Origin: a virus
DNA length: 31,340 nt
Virus record (IMG/VR): IMGVR_UViG_3300025379_000047
Location: 1-31,340 of that record
Direction: 5' to 3' (one strand)
A program made the translations under genes and the position numbers. Within the stretch, counting starts at the first letter, position 1. Each line of letters starts with the position of its first letter. Under the pieces are notes generated by a model that saw nothing but the letters and a program-made list of their open reading frames with translations, made no database searches and was not told the origin of the DNA. Below are positions 20,128 to 27,655 of this stretch, in pieces.

Positions 20128-20730
20128 CTAGGCAATAATTTTAGTTTGGACGATAGATTGGTGTTTTAATAGGCAACTAGTAGAACAAGTTTTCTTTGTC
20201 GGCCGACCTGGTATTCCAACAATCAATGTATTACATATACAGCAATAGGATATTTTAGTATATTTTTTAGGCTTATTTTTCATAGTTTCGGATCGTTTAA
20301 TGTTTGATTCTTGACTATGTGGTCCTAATATTTTTCCTTTATTCCAAATATCAACTTTTGATATTTTTCTAGCATTACTAATTTTCTTTTTAGATTCTTC
20401 TGTGTGTTTTTCAAATAAGAAATCTTTCCCACCATTTGATTTATTAAGCCATAAGGGATTTTGTTTAGCATTAACTTTCTTTAATACTCGTCTTTCCCAA
20501 TTTACAGCATCGTGTCTATTTTCAAAAATTTTTCGAACTTCAAATTGAAACGATTCAATTCCATGTTGTTTGATAAGATTAATTATTATTTTTGATGATG
20601 TAAAATACGTTATCCAGAGTTGTTCTGGATTTGATACTTTATGTTTGTTGTTAGCATAACTTGATCCGTAATAAACTTGACCAGTAGGTAAAAATTTAAT
20701 AAGGTAAGTATACGGCTGATAAATATTCAC
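20128..20730 (-). CDS. GIY-YIG homing endonuclease with NUMOD3 repeats
   Basis: 200 residues, GTG start at 20730 with AAGGAG 8 bases upstream. The N-terminus 'YTYLIKFLPTGQVYYGSS' fits the GIY-YIG nuclease core (YLI...YYG), followed by the helix with 'FQFEVRKIFENRHDAVNWERR' (catalytic Arg/Glu region). 'HTEESKKKISNAR' and 'HSQESNIKRSETMKNK' are NUMOD3 DNA-binding repeats. A Cys4 knuckle (CCIC...CSTSC) ends the protein. A free-standing mobile endonuclease of the phage Seg type, sitting in a tRNA region. A TATAAATA late box lies at 20794-20801. Confidence 0.88.
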   Translation of the reverse strand: MNIYQPYTYLIKFLPTGQVYYGSSYANNKHKVSNPEQLWITYFTSSKIIINLIKQHGIESFQFEVRKIFENRHDAVNWERRVLKKVNAKQNPLWLNKSNGGKDFLFEKHTEESKKKISNARKISKVDIWNKGKILGPHSQESNIKRSETMKNKPKKYTKISYCCICNTLIVGIPGRPTKKTCSTSCLLKHQSIVQTKIIA

Positions 20731-20793
20731 GCTGATTGCTCCTTGTAAGCATTAGAGTAGTTGGGGGAATTCGAGCTCCGCGAACTACACTAA

Positions 20794-20801
20794 TATTTAT
20801 A
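20794..20801 (-). promoter_or_regulatory. Late promoter box TATAAATA for the GIY-YIG gene
   Basis: Exact minus-strand octamer about 64 bases before the GTG start. The leader between them contains a GTAGTT/AACTAC hairpin. Confidence 0.65.
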
Positions 20802-20809
20802 CATTTAAG

Positions 20810-20838
20810 TTGACAATAACAAAATAATCAGTTATAAT
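20810..20838 (+). promoter_or_regulatory. Consensus sigma70 promoter
   Basis: TTGACA 20810-20815, TATAAT 20833-20838. It starts transcription just before the 16-bp leader hairpin and tRNA-Gly. Confidence 0.8.
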
Positions 20839-20850
20839 AAACATATAGAT

Positions 20851-20946
20851 ACTTTAATCAAATACATTTAACCTGAACATAGTTCAGGTAGTAAGGACAG
20901 GGCACCAGGTTTCGATCCAAAAGCCATGAGTGTATTTGATTAAAGT
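20851..20946 (+). ncRNA. Leader RNA closed by a perfect 16-bp helix, abutting tRNA-Gly
   Basis: 20851-20866 pairs perfectly with 20931-20946; the next base is the first of tRNA-Gly. Inside: CCTGAA/TTCAGG hairpin and a T-arm-like GGTTTCGATCC within GGC...GCC. The promoter places the RNA start a few bases before the helix. It may guide RNase P or be a separate tRNA-like RNA. Confidence 0.55.
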
Positions 20947-21020
20947 GCGGGGTTCGTATAGTGGTAATACCTTAGCCTTCCAAGCTAAAGCGAGGAGTTC
21001 GATTCTCCTACCCCGCTCCA
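20947..21020 (+). tRNA. tRNA-Gly(TCC)
   Basis: Acceptor GCGGGGT/ACCCCGC, loop CTTCCAA, discriminator T, CCA encoded. Confidence 0.95.
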
Positions 21021-21029
21021 TAGGATAAT

Positions 21030-21683
21030 ATGTATAGTTTTGAAATATCTAAATTCACAGTATTCCCAGCATTTAGTTCACCAGTGTCTACTACATTCTT
21101 GACAGGTGATTTTACTGCTGTTAAAACACAGATTAAAAATAGTGAATTTTATATTAATCAAGCATCAGGAACAAATTTTAATGGAACGATTCCTGCTTAT
21201 TCAACAACAAATAGAAAATTATTAAAGCAGTTTCCTGATTTAGAAAAATTAATATTAGATAATTTTGACGACTATGTTCAAAGCGTATTGCGAATTTCCA
21301 ATAAGAAATTTATAATAACTACTTCATGGGGTACCAAGGTAAAGCGTGGCGGGGAATCTCAATTCCATTCTCACAAGAACAGTTTTTACAGTGGCGTTCT
21401 TTATTTTGATGAAATCATAGATGGTGGTATATTAGAATTTGGAAATCATAATCTAAGTTTATCTAGTTTTTTATTGGGCGGAACAGAAGAATATAATTTA
21501 TTGAACACTGAAGGATTCACATTATCACCAAGGAAGAACATGCTGGTATTTTTTCCTAGTTATTTGTTTCACAGAATTACTCGGCATAATTCAAACTTGA
21601 CTAGGTATTCTTTGGCATTTAACCTACACCCCACAGGTGAATATGGTCTTGGAGATTCTTTCATCAATAATGACGCAAGTTAA
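21030..21683 (+). CDS. 2OG-Fe(II) oxygenase, TIGR02466/2OG-FeII_Oxy_5 type
   Basis: 217 residues, starting 9 bases after tRNA-Gly. The signature 'ESQFHSHKNSFYSGVLYFD' (H113-S-H115) is that of the phage family with a H-x-H/N pattern followed by SGVxYL; the distal His H181 is in 'FFPSYLFHRITRHN' and R192 may bind 2-oxoglutarate. The family is common in marine phages and poorly characterised. A second member is at 25612 beside the halogenases. Weak ribosome site (TAGGATAAT). Confidence 0.88.
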   Translation: MYSFEISKFTVFPAFSSPVSTTFLTGDFTAVKTQIKNSEFYINQASGTNFNGTIPAYSTTNRKLLKQFPDLEKLILDNFDDYVQSVLRISNKKFIITTSWGTKVKRGGESQFHSHKNSFYSGVLYFDEIIDGGILEFGNHNLSLSSFLLGGTEEYNLLNTEGFTLSPRKNMLVFFPSYLFHRITRHNSNLTRYSLAFNLHPTGEYGLGDSFINNDAS

Positions 21684-21696
21684 ATAATGAATACAT

Positions 21697-21772
21697 GCCT
21701 GGTTGCGTAGAGAGGTTATACGTCTCCTTTACACGGAGAGCGATGTAGGTTCGAGTCCTACACCAGGTACCA
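21697..21772 (+). tRNA. tRNA-Val(TAC), second copy
   Basis: Acceptor GCCTGGT/ACCAGGT, arm TCTCC/GGAGA, loop TTTACAC, CCA encoded. Confidence 0.93.
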
Positions 21773-21790
21773 ACTTATAAGGAAACAAAA

Positions 21791-22057
21791 ATGAGAGCAA
21801 GTCATGTTTTAACTGACACATTAGAAGAAGCACAATTGATTAGGAAAAAAATCAATCAAGGCATTGACATTTCAATGTTGGCATACACACATAGTATATG
21901 CCCAGATAGCAAAAATAATTTAGGGGATCTAGGTGAATTGACATCAGATCAAATGGATCCAATATTAGAGGCCGCTATCAACAGCATTGGTATTGGTTCA
22001 TATACTGGGCCAATTCAAACAGCGGCAGGATATCACGTGGTCAAACGTACAGGTTAA
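21791..22057 (+). CDS. Parvulin-type peptidyl-prolyl isomerase, copy 1
   Basis: 88 residues: a single stand-alone parvulin (PpiC/rotamase) domain. 'RASHVLTDTLEEAQLI' gives the first catalytic His, 'GDLGELTSDQMDPILEAAINSI' the central G-D-L-G and the substrate loop, and 'GPIQTAAGYHVVKRTG' the final catalytic His strand. No signal peptide, so it acts in the cytoplasm, probably folding phage proteins. Compared with copy 2 the substrate-binding Phe pattern is altered (ELTSDQMDPILEA versus EFGPGQMVKPFEDA), so specificity may differ. Ribosome site AAGGAA upstream. Confidence 0.92.
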   Translation: MRASHVLTDTLEEAQLIRKKINQGIDISMLAYTHSICPDSKNNLGDLGELTSDQMDPILEAAINSIGIGSYTGPIQTAAGYHVVKRTG

Positions 22058-22072
22058 CAACAAGGAAAATAA

Positions 22073-22339
22073 ATGAGAGCAAGTCATATTTTGGTAGATA
22101 CATTAGAGTTAGCACAAGAACTTAGAAGCCAAGTTAATGCCAACAGTAACAATTTTGAAGAAATCGCAAAAAAATTCAGCAAATGTCCTAGTGGACGCAA
22201 TGGCGGTGATCTAGGCGAATTTGGTCCAGGGCAAATGGTCAAACCCTTTGAAGATGCTGTAAACAGTATTAGTATTGGTTCATACACTGGCCCAGTACAA
22301 ACACAGTTTGGCTTTCACATCGTTAAGAGAACTGGTTAA
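22073..22339 (+). CDS. Parvulin-type peptidyl-prolyl isomerase, copy 2
   Basis: 88 residues and a better match to the parvulin consensus than copy 1: 'RASHILVDTLELAQEL', 'KFSKCPSGRNGGDLGEFGPGQMVKPFEDA' and 'GPVQTQFGFHIVKRTG'. All expected features (two His, GDLG, FGPGQM, F of KPFE) are present. It is a tandem duplicate 15 bases after copy 1 with an AAGGAA ribosome site. Cytoplasmic, without signal peptide. Confidence 0.95.
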   Translation: MRASHILVDTLELAQELRSQVNANSNNFEEIAKKFSKCPSGRNGGDLGEFGPGQMVKPFEDAVNSISIGSYTGPVQTQFGFHIVKRTG

Positions 22340-22346
22340 TTGCTAG

Positions 22347-22372
22347 GTACAGGTGGCAGAGAGGCCAATAAT
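22347..22372 (+). pseudogene. 5' part of a split tRNA
   Basis: GTACAGG-TG-GCAGAGAGGCC reads as an acceptor 5' strand, positions 8-9 and a D-arm. It stops where tRNA-Cys begins. Its acceptor strand pairs perfectly with CCTGTAC at 23127-23133, 774 bases downstream. Confidence 0.6.
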
Positions 22373-22447
22373 GTGAGCGTGGCGGAATGGTTACGCACCG
22401 GATTGCAAATCCGCACCATGCAGGTTCAAGTCCTGTCGCTCACTCCA
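22373..22447 (+). tRNA. tRNA-Cys(G CA anticodon, GCA)
   Basis: Acceptor GTGAGCG/CGCTCAC, loop TTGCAAA, discriminator T (Cys identity), CCA encoded. It lies between the halves of a split tRNA. Confidence 0.95.
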
Positions 22448-22489
22448 TTTTACGAACTAACGCTAAATATATATAAAGCGAGGGTTCAA

Positions 22490-23113
22490 ATGTTTTGTGA
22501 AAATTGCGGTAAAGAACATACTGGTACATACGGTTCGGGCAGATTCTGTAGCCTTAAATGTTCCCGCGGGTTTTCTACAAAAAATAAAAGAGCAGAGATT
22601 AATGAAAAAGTTTCTAAAACTCTTTTTGGTAGAAGATTAACTTCTGAGCATATAAGGAATATAGAACAAGGAAACAATTTTAATCGAAAAGATAAAATTG
22701 AAAAAAATTGTTTAGAATGCAACGCTATTATAGTGTGTAGGATAAGTGATTGTAGAAAATTTTGCACAACAAAATGCTGGACAAACTACACAGAAAAAAA
22801 TAAAGAACCGTTTTTATTGTATAGACAACGATCTAACTTTGATTTCAAATTTGAGGACTACCCGGATAAATTTGATTTAGGATTAGTAGAAGAACACGGT
22901 TGGTATAGTCCAAGTAATAAAGGTAACAACCTTAACGGAGTATCTAGAGATCATATGGTCAGTGTCAGGACAGGTTTTGAATTAGGAATAGATCCTGATA
23001 TTATTAAACACCCTGCTAATTGTAAATTAATGTTACATAAAGATAATCAAAGTAAGAGAGCAAAAAGTTCAATTTCTATCGAAGAACTTTTAGAAAGAAT
23101 AAGGAGCTGGTAG
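22490..23113 (+). CDS. HNH homing endonuclease with zinc knuckles
   Basis: 207 residues from ATG 22490 (GAGGG 5 bases upstream); the frame continues upstream across tRNA-Cys, which is not coding. Zinc-finger-like Cys pairs (MFCENCGKEH, FCSLKC; NCLECN, FCTTKC) precede an HNH core 'LNGVSRDHMVSVRTGFELG-...-HPANCKLMLHKDNQSKRAKS' with the D-H, N and K/N residues expected. A free-standing phage homing endonuclease. Its stop codon TAG (23111-23113) lies inside the T-arm of the split tRNA, so the gene appears to have been inserted into a tRNA locus. Confidence 0.88.
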   Translation: MFCENCGKEHTGTYGSGRFCSLKCSRGFSTKNKRAEINEKVSKTLFGRRLTSEHIRNIEQGNNFNRKDKIEKNCLECNAIIVCRISDCRKFCTTKCWTNYTEKNKEPFLLYRQRSNFDFKFEDYPDKFDLGLVEEHGWYSPSNKGNNLNGVSRDHMVSVRTGFELGIDPDIIKHPANCKLMLHKDNQSKRAKSSISIEELLERIRSW

Positions 23114-23137
23114 GTTCGAATCCGACCCTGTACTCCA
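23110..23137 (+). pseudogene. 3' part of a split tRNA
   Basis: T-arm GTAGG TTCGAAT CCGAC (one mismatch), acceptor 3' strand CCTGTAC, discriminator T and CCA. It matches the 5' part at 22347. Confidence 0.6.
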
Positions 23138-23151
23138 TGGTAAATATCTAA

Positions 23152-24315
23152 ATGAAAAAACTAGCAATCATTGGCCGAGGTACAGCAGGATGTTATGCCA
23201 TAGCATATTTTTTAAAAAGTACCAATTGGAATATTGATTGGTATTTTGATCCCAATGTGGCTCCACAGAGTGTGGGTGAAGGCTCCACCGTGGAATTCCC
23301 CACTAATTTAGATCAATTCTTGGGATTCAAATTACCACAACTAGACAGTGTAGACGGCACATTCAAAGCAGGTATTAAAAAACAGGGTTGGGGATCAGGC
23401 AAAGAGTATTATCACCTATTTCCATCCGGTACTGTGGCCTATCATTTCAATGCGGTCAAACTACAGGAATGGATCATAAATTATGCCGGCAGTCAAAGCC
23501 GGGTAAAAATTATCAACAATAACATAAAAGCCTATAATGATATTGATTCTGATTTTGTTCTAGACTGTTCAGGTAGACCCAGCGAAAATGAACTACAACA
23601 CTTTCATCTTCCCCAAACTATTCCGGTTAATGCTGTTCATGTTACTCAATGTTATTGGGATATTCCAAGATTTCAATATTCACTGAACATTGCCAAAAAA
23701 CACGGGTGGGTTTTTGGTATTCCCCTACAAAACAGATGTAGTATTGGTTATTTGTATAACCATAAAATCAATACCATAGACGAAGTCAAGGAAGATGTTC
23801 AATCAATTTTTGATCAGTATGGTTTGACACCCAGCGAAACTACCAATAGTTTCACATTTAATAATTACTACCGTAAACAAAACTTTTATGGTCGAGTGGC
23901 ATTTAATGGTAATGCCAGTTTCTTTTTAGAACCCCTAGAAGCCACATCAATTGCCTGTATGAATGTGGTAAATGTCATGGCACATCGTCACTGGACTGGG
24001 CGGAGCGAAAATTCCAACAAAGTATACTATGATTATATCAACCGACTGGAAGACATGATCATGCTACACTACTACAAGAATGATATGTATGATAGTGATT
24101 TTTGGAAGTTTGCCACAGAACGCGGCCAGGCACGTATCAAAGAAACCATACGCAAACAAAACATATTTAGATCTGTGATCAAATACGCAATAGATGACAG
24201 CGATATAAATCCCTTACTTGAAGGATATGGGTACGGAACGTGGGGTCAAATATCCTATACAGCAAACATCAAAGGCATGGGACTGGCTCAGGATCTATCA
24301 CCATTAATACAATAA
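23152..24315 (+). CDS. Flavin-dependent halogenase (tryptophan-halogenase family), copy 1
   Basis: 387 residues. FAD-binding GRGTAG (G8-x-G10-x-x-G13), GEGST at 42-46, the catalytic Lys K72 in DGTFKAGIKK (equivalent of Lys79 of PrnA), DCSG at 138-141, GWVFGIP at 185-191 and FLEPLEATS near 258-266. The W-x-W-x-I-P motif of classical halogenases is W-x-F-x-I-P here. The family uses reduced flavin, O2 and halide to form a Lys-haloamine that halogenates an electron-rich substrate. The viral member VirX1 from a cyanophage prefers iodide and also lacks the classical motif. No flavin reductase gene is seen nearby; the substrate is unknown. Confidence 0.93.
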   Translation: MKKLAIIGRGTAGCYAIAYFLKSTNWNIDWYFDPNVAPQSVGEGSTVEFPTNLDQFLGFKLPQLDSVDGTFKAGIKKQGWGSGKEYYHLFPSGTVAYHFNAVKLQEWIINYAGSQSRVKIINNNIKAYNDIDSDFVLDCSGRPSENELQHFHLPQTIPVNAVHVTQCYWDIPRFQYSLNIAKKHGWVFGIPLQNRCSIGYLYNHKINTIDEVKEDVQSIFDQYGLTPSETTNSFTFNNYYRKQNFYGRVAFNGNASFFLEPLEATSIACMNVVNVMAHRHWTGRSENSNKVYYDYINRLEDMIMLHYYKNDMYDSDFWKFATERGQARIKETIRKQNIFRSVIKYAIDDSDINPLLEGYGYGTWGQISYTANIKGMGLAQDLSPLIQ

Positions 24316-24330
24316 TAATTAAATATTGCC

Positions 24331-25548
24331 ATGAGTAAAATAAAATTAGCAGTTATTGGACGCGGTACTGCCGGAGCTTATGGTGTCAGTCATTTTTTAA
24401 AAAGCACCAAATGGGAAATCGATTGGTACTTTGATGCCAAGCAACCGCCACAGGCAGTGGGAGAAGGATCTACTTTGGAATTTCCCATACAGTTATTCCA
24501 TAACATGGGATTTACCTATAGCGATCTAGAAAAGATAGATGGCACTCCTAAACTTGGAATTCAAAAATCAGGTTGGGGCAGGGACGGTGCTGAATTCATG
24601 CATTGGTTTAGCGCAGGGTTCAATGCCTATCATTTCAATGCCAATAAGCTACAAGACTACATTTTAGATTATGTACAAGCATCTCCTAGAGTAAAAATTA
24701 TCGATCAGAGAGTTACCAGCTATGATGATATAGATGCCACTTATATCTTGGATTGTTCAGGAAAACCCGGAGAGGATGACCGAGATCAATTTGTCATGTC
24801 AGATTACATTCCTGTTAATTCAGTACACGTCACACAATGTTATTGGGATGTCGCAGAATTTCATTATTCACTAAATCTTGCTAGAAAACATGGCTGGGTA
24901 TTTGGCATTCCATTACGCAATAGATGTAGTATTGGGTACCTATATAACAATAATATATCTACACTAGATGAAATCAAGGAAGATGTTCAAGAAGTATTTG
25001 GCCGTTACAGGTTAACACCCAGTGACCATACCAATACTTTTAATTTTAGAAACTACTATAGAAAACAAAACTTTTATCCTAGACTGTGTTATAATGGCAA
25101 TGCTAGTTATTTCCTAGAACCAATTGAAGCTACTTCAATTTATTTCATGGATATCATACAGTGGGCCGCCGAAGCTGTTTGGAAAGAAGGCAAACACTAC
25201 AGTCTAGCCAATATAAAATATGAAAGACTGATTAAAGAAATGGAAACTATGATCATGTTCCACTACTTTAAGAATCAAGTCTACGAAACAGAATTTTGGC
25301 GGTTTGCCACAGAACGTGGAGTCAGAGGTATTAAAAAATCTCTAGCAGAAGATCCCATGTTCAGAGGAGTAGTGACAAGGATCGTTAATCCCAAATGGGA
25401 ACATCCTGATATTTCAACAAAAATTCCTCCAGGATATGCTACATGGGCTGAACCATCATTCCATTTACATATGGAACAACTAGATGTTAGACAAGAATTA
25501 ATTCAGCTATTAGAAGATACTAAAGATAACAATGCGGGTATGATGTAA
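24331..25548 (+). CDS. Flavin-dependent halogenase, copy 2
   Basis: 405 residues, a close duplicate of copy 1 (GRGTAGAYGVSHFLKSTKW, GEGSTLEFP, GTPKLGIQKSGWG with K74, DCSGKPGEDD, GWVFGIPLRNRCSIGYLYN, FLEPIEATS). The start has no clear ribosome site, as in copy 1, and sits 15 bases after its stop. The last codons (DNNAGMM) overlap tRNA-Gly(GCC) by 15 bases, so tRNA processing would cut the mRNA inside the stop region. Likely similar chemistry on a related substrate. Confidence 0.93.
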   Translation: MSKIKLAVIGRGTAGAYGVSHFLKSTKWEIDWYFDAKQPPQAVGEGSTLEFPIQLFHNMGFTYSDLEKIDGTPKLGIQKSGWGRDGAEFMHWFSAGFNAYHFNANKLQDYILDYVQASPRVKIIDQRVTSYDDIDATYILDCSGKPGEDDRDQFVMSDYIPVNSVHVTQCYWDVAEFHYSLNLARKHGWVFGIPLRNRCSIGYLYNNNISTLDEIKEDVQEVFGRYRLTPSDHTNTFNFRNYYRKQNFYPRLCYNGNASYFLEPIEATSIYFMDIIQWAAEAVWKEGKHYSLANIKYERLIKEMETMIMFHYFKNQVYETEFWRFATERGVRGIKKSLAEDPMFRGVVTRIVNPKWEHPDISTKIPPGYATWAEPSFHLHMEQLDVRQELIQLLEDTKDNNAGMM

Positions 25549-25607
25549 TGGTAACCTACAACTTTGCCAAAGTTGATTTGCGAGTTCGATTCTCGCTACC
25601 CGCTCCA
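25534..25607 (+). tRNA. tRNA-Gly(GCC)
   Basis: Acceptor GCGGGTA/TACCCGC, arm CAACT/AGTTG, loop TTGCCAA, discriminator T, CCA encoded. Its first 15 bases overlap the 3' end of halogenase copy 2. Confidence 0.94.
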
Positions 25608-25611
25608 TATT

Positions 25612-26256
25612 ATGACTTATAAAATTAAGCCGACTACAGATAATTTTAAGACTCATATGTTGTTTCCCACAGTGGTGGCAACTGTGGATAACACATCGAT
25701 CCCAAGACAGGATCATGAGTTAGTATTAAATTCAGAGTATGTGGTTCAAAGTAAGTACGGCGCATTTCCTACTACCAAGAACAAACGCATATTAGACACC
25801 GTGCCATCTATAAAAGCATGGATACAACTTCAGTTGGACAAATATGCTAGAGATATCATGGGTTCGGAAAAATTACAGTTCACACAAAGTTGGGCAATTA
25901 AACACGAAAATATACCGCAAAGCATTTTCACACATTCGCATGCCAATTCAATTATCAGCGGCAGTTATTATATTGATGCTCCCACAGGCAGTGAAGCATT
26001 GACCTTTATCAAACCATCTTATGTTGGTGGCGGTCCAGTCGTTGAGTACGAAAAAGATTTCCAAAATAAACCTTGGCTATATGACGAAATTAAATTTGGT
26101 GCTAACACTGGCCGTCTTATTTTATTCCCCAGTAATCTACAACATGCCGTGATGGGGTATCAAACCATGCGTCAACGTAGATGTGTATTGGCATTTAACA
26201 CTTGGTTTGCTGGACCGATTGGCACCGAAGAAGGATTGACAAGGTTAGAACTATGA
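25612..26256 (+). CDS. 2OG-Fe(II) oxygenase, TIGR02466/2OG-FeII_Oxy_5 type, beside halogenases
   Basis: 214 residues from ATG 25612, only 4 bases after tRNA-Gly; the ORF continues upstream through the tRNA but that part is not coding. 'QSIFTHSHANSIISGSYYIDA' gives H108-S-H110 and the SG-x-YY-I family motif; 'GRLILFPSNLQHAVMGYQ' gives H178; R190 may bind 2-oxoglutarate. The stop overlaps the start of halogenase copy 3 (ATGA), so oxygenase and halogenase are co-translated. This suggests that both act on the same substrate or pathway. Confidence 0.9.
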   Translation: MTYKIKPTTDNFKTHMLFPTVVATVDNTSIPRQDHELVLNSEYVVQSKYGAFPTTKNKRILDTVPSIKAWIQLQLDKYARDIMGSEKLQFTQSWAIKHENIPQSIFTHSHANSIISGSYYIDAPTGSEALTFIKPSYVGGGPVVEYEKDFQNKPWLYDEIKFGANTGRLILFPSNLQHAVMGYQTMRQRRCVLAFNTWFAGPIGTEEGLTRLEL

Positions 26257-27443
26257 AAAAGCGTATAGCAGTAATTGGCGTAGGCACTGCAGGTATTATT
26301 TCCCTGTGTGAATTGTTGCCCTATATGACAGACAATTGGGACGTATACAGCATATTTGATTCTAATAAGCCTATATTAGGAATTGGAGAAAGTACCAATC
26401 CTAATTTTATTATGACTCTACAGGATGCCACAAGGTTTCAATTCGCTGACTTAGATTTATTGGATGGTACACTAAAATTTGGAACTCGTTACAAGAGATG
26501 GCGAGAACACGATTTTGTAAATCCCTTATTTGGCGCAGGCTATGCTGTACATTTTAACAATTTTGAACTTAAAGAATTTGCTTTTGAAAGGTTCCATAAA
26601 TTTTGGCCAAACAAGTTTAAAGAAATGCATGGCACAGTGTCTGAAATTATTCCTGGAAAAAAATCAGCACAGATTGTGATTGATGGTAGGACTGAAGAAT
26701 TTGACTATGTCATTGACTGTATGGGCTTTCCCAATGACTATAAAGACTACAACATGTCCAATTGTAGCCCAGTTAACCACTGTATTGTATATTCTTTGCC
26801 CACTGGCAATTATGATCAGTATACTGACCATGTGGCCATGAACGCAGGTTGGATGTTTGGAATTCCCCTTCAGTCTAGACATACCTACGGATATTTGTTT
26901 AATGATGTTAAATCCAAACGAGAAGATGTTATAGAAGAAATGGGTGAGTATTTAAATACCAAATTAGATCCAGCTCAAATTAAAGAATATCAATTCCAAT
27001 CTTATTATGCCAAAAAAGCCTATGAGGGTCGAGTATTAAAAAATGGCACCAAGGCGTTCTTTCTAGAACCACTGAGTGCTAGTTCGATATTTTTTTACAT
27101 ACAGAATGTTAAAACTTTTACTGACCATTTGGCCGCCCCTGATAAGTTTGATGAAAACTACGTCAACGAAATGTTTGAAATATATTCAGAAAATTTAGAA
27201 GATTTACTCAGCTTCTTTTATCATGGTGGATCCATATTGGACACAGAATTTTGGCGACATGCTAAGACATTGGGTCAGAACAGATTAAAGAAAAGTAGAA
27301 TGTTAAGTCACGTGTCCAATGAACTAAAGAAGAATGGTGCCATAGGACTATTAAACGAAGGCCCAAAGTGGTTCTTCAATCCCATGTCGCTTCGATTAGT
27401 TGATGAAAATATGGGCTACAACTACTTTAAAGTTCCAAAATAA
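26253..27443 (+). CDS. Flavin-dependent halogenase, copy 3 (divergent)
   Basis: 396 residues from ATG 26253, in a 4-base overlap with the oxygenase; the frame upstream overlaps that gene and is not used. GVGTAG (9-14), GIGESTNP, catalytic K75 in DGTLKFGTRYKRW, DCMGFP, GWMFGIPLQSRHTYGYLF at 199, and FFLEPLSASS near 269-278. It is more distant from copies 1 and 2: the second Glu of EPLE is Ser. Substrate and halide unknown. A terminator follows. Confidence 0.9.
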   Translation: MKKRIAVIGVGTAGIISLCELLPYMTDNWDVYSIFDSNKPILGIGESTNPNFIMTLQDATRFQFADLDLLDGTLKFGTRYKRWREHDFVNPLFGAGYAVHFNNFELKEFAFERFHKFWPNKFKEMHGTVSEIIPGKKSAQIVIDGRTEEFDYVIDCMGFPNDYKDYNMSNCSPVNHCIVYSLPTGNYDQYTDHVAMNAGWMFGIPLQSRHTYGYLFNDVKSKREDVIEEMGEYLNTKLDPAQIKEYQFQSYYAKKAYEGRVLKNGTKAFFLEPLSASSIFFYIQNVKTFTDHLAAPDKFDENYVNEMFEIYSENLEDLLSFFYHGGSILDTEFWRHAKTLGQNRLKKSRMLSHVSNELKKNGAIGLLNEGPKWFFNPMSLRLVDENMGYNYFKVPK

Positions 27444-27472
27444 TTAAACCTGACTGTTGTTTTTATGATACG

Positions 27473-27515
27473 GCCCTGCTCTCTACAACATAGTTGTACG
27501 GCGGGGCTTTCTTTT
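27473..27515 (+). terminator. Rho-independent terminator after halogenase 3
   Basis: GCCCTGC (27473-27479) pairs with GCGGGGC (27501-27507), with an inner TACAAC/GTTGTA hairpin, followed by TTTCTTTT. Confidence 0.8.
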
Positions 27516-27517
27516 GA

Positions 27518-27546
27518 TTGACAAATCAACTAGAATGTCATATAAT
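27518..27546 (+). promoter_or_regulatory. Consensus sigma70 promoter
   Basis: TTGACA 27518-27523, TATAAT 27541-27546, 17-base spacer. Confidence 0.78.
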
Positions 27547-27593
27547 ATACATAACTAAGCAACTTTAGGCACACCGTAAGTTAAATATTGTAC

Positions 27594-27622
27594 TTGACAA
27601 AGGCACAATTCTTAGTTATAAT
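27594..27622 (+). promoter_or_regulatory. Consensus sigma70 promoter, tandem
   Basis: TTGACA 27594-27599, TATAAT 27617-27622, 17-base spacer, 33 bases before the AAA ATPase ATG. Confidence 0.8.
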
Positions 27623-27655
27623 ACACACATACTAACACTTTTAAGGATTTTTAAA

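Noticed and set aside
20770-20790. A T-arm-like hairpin upstream of the GIY-YIG gene
   Set aside because: The outer helix GTAGTT/AACTAC pairs but there is no acceptor or D-arm; treated as part of the leader.
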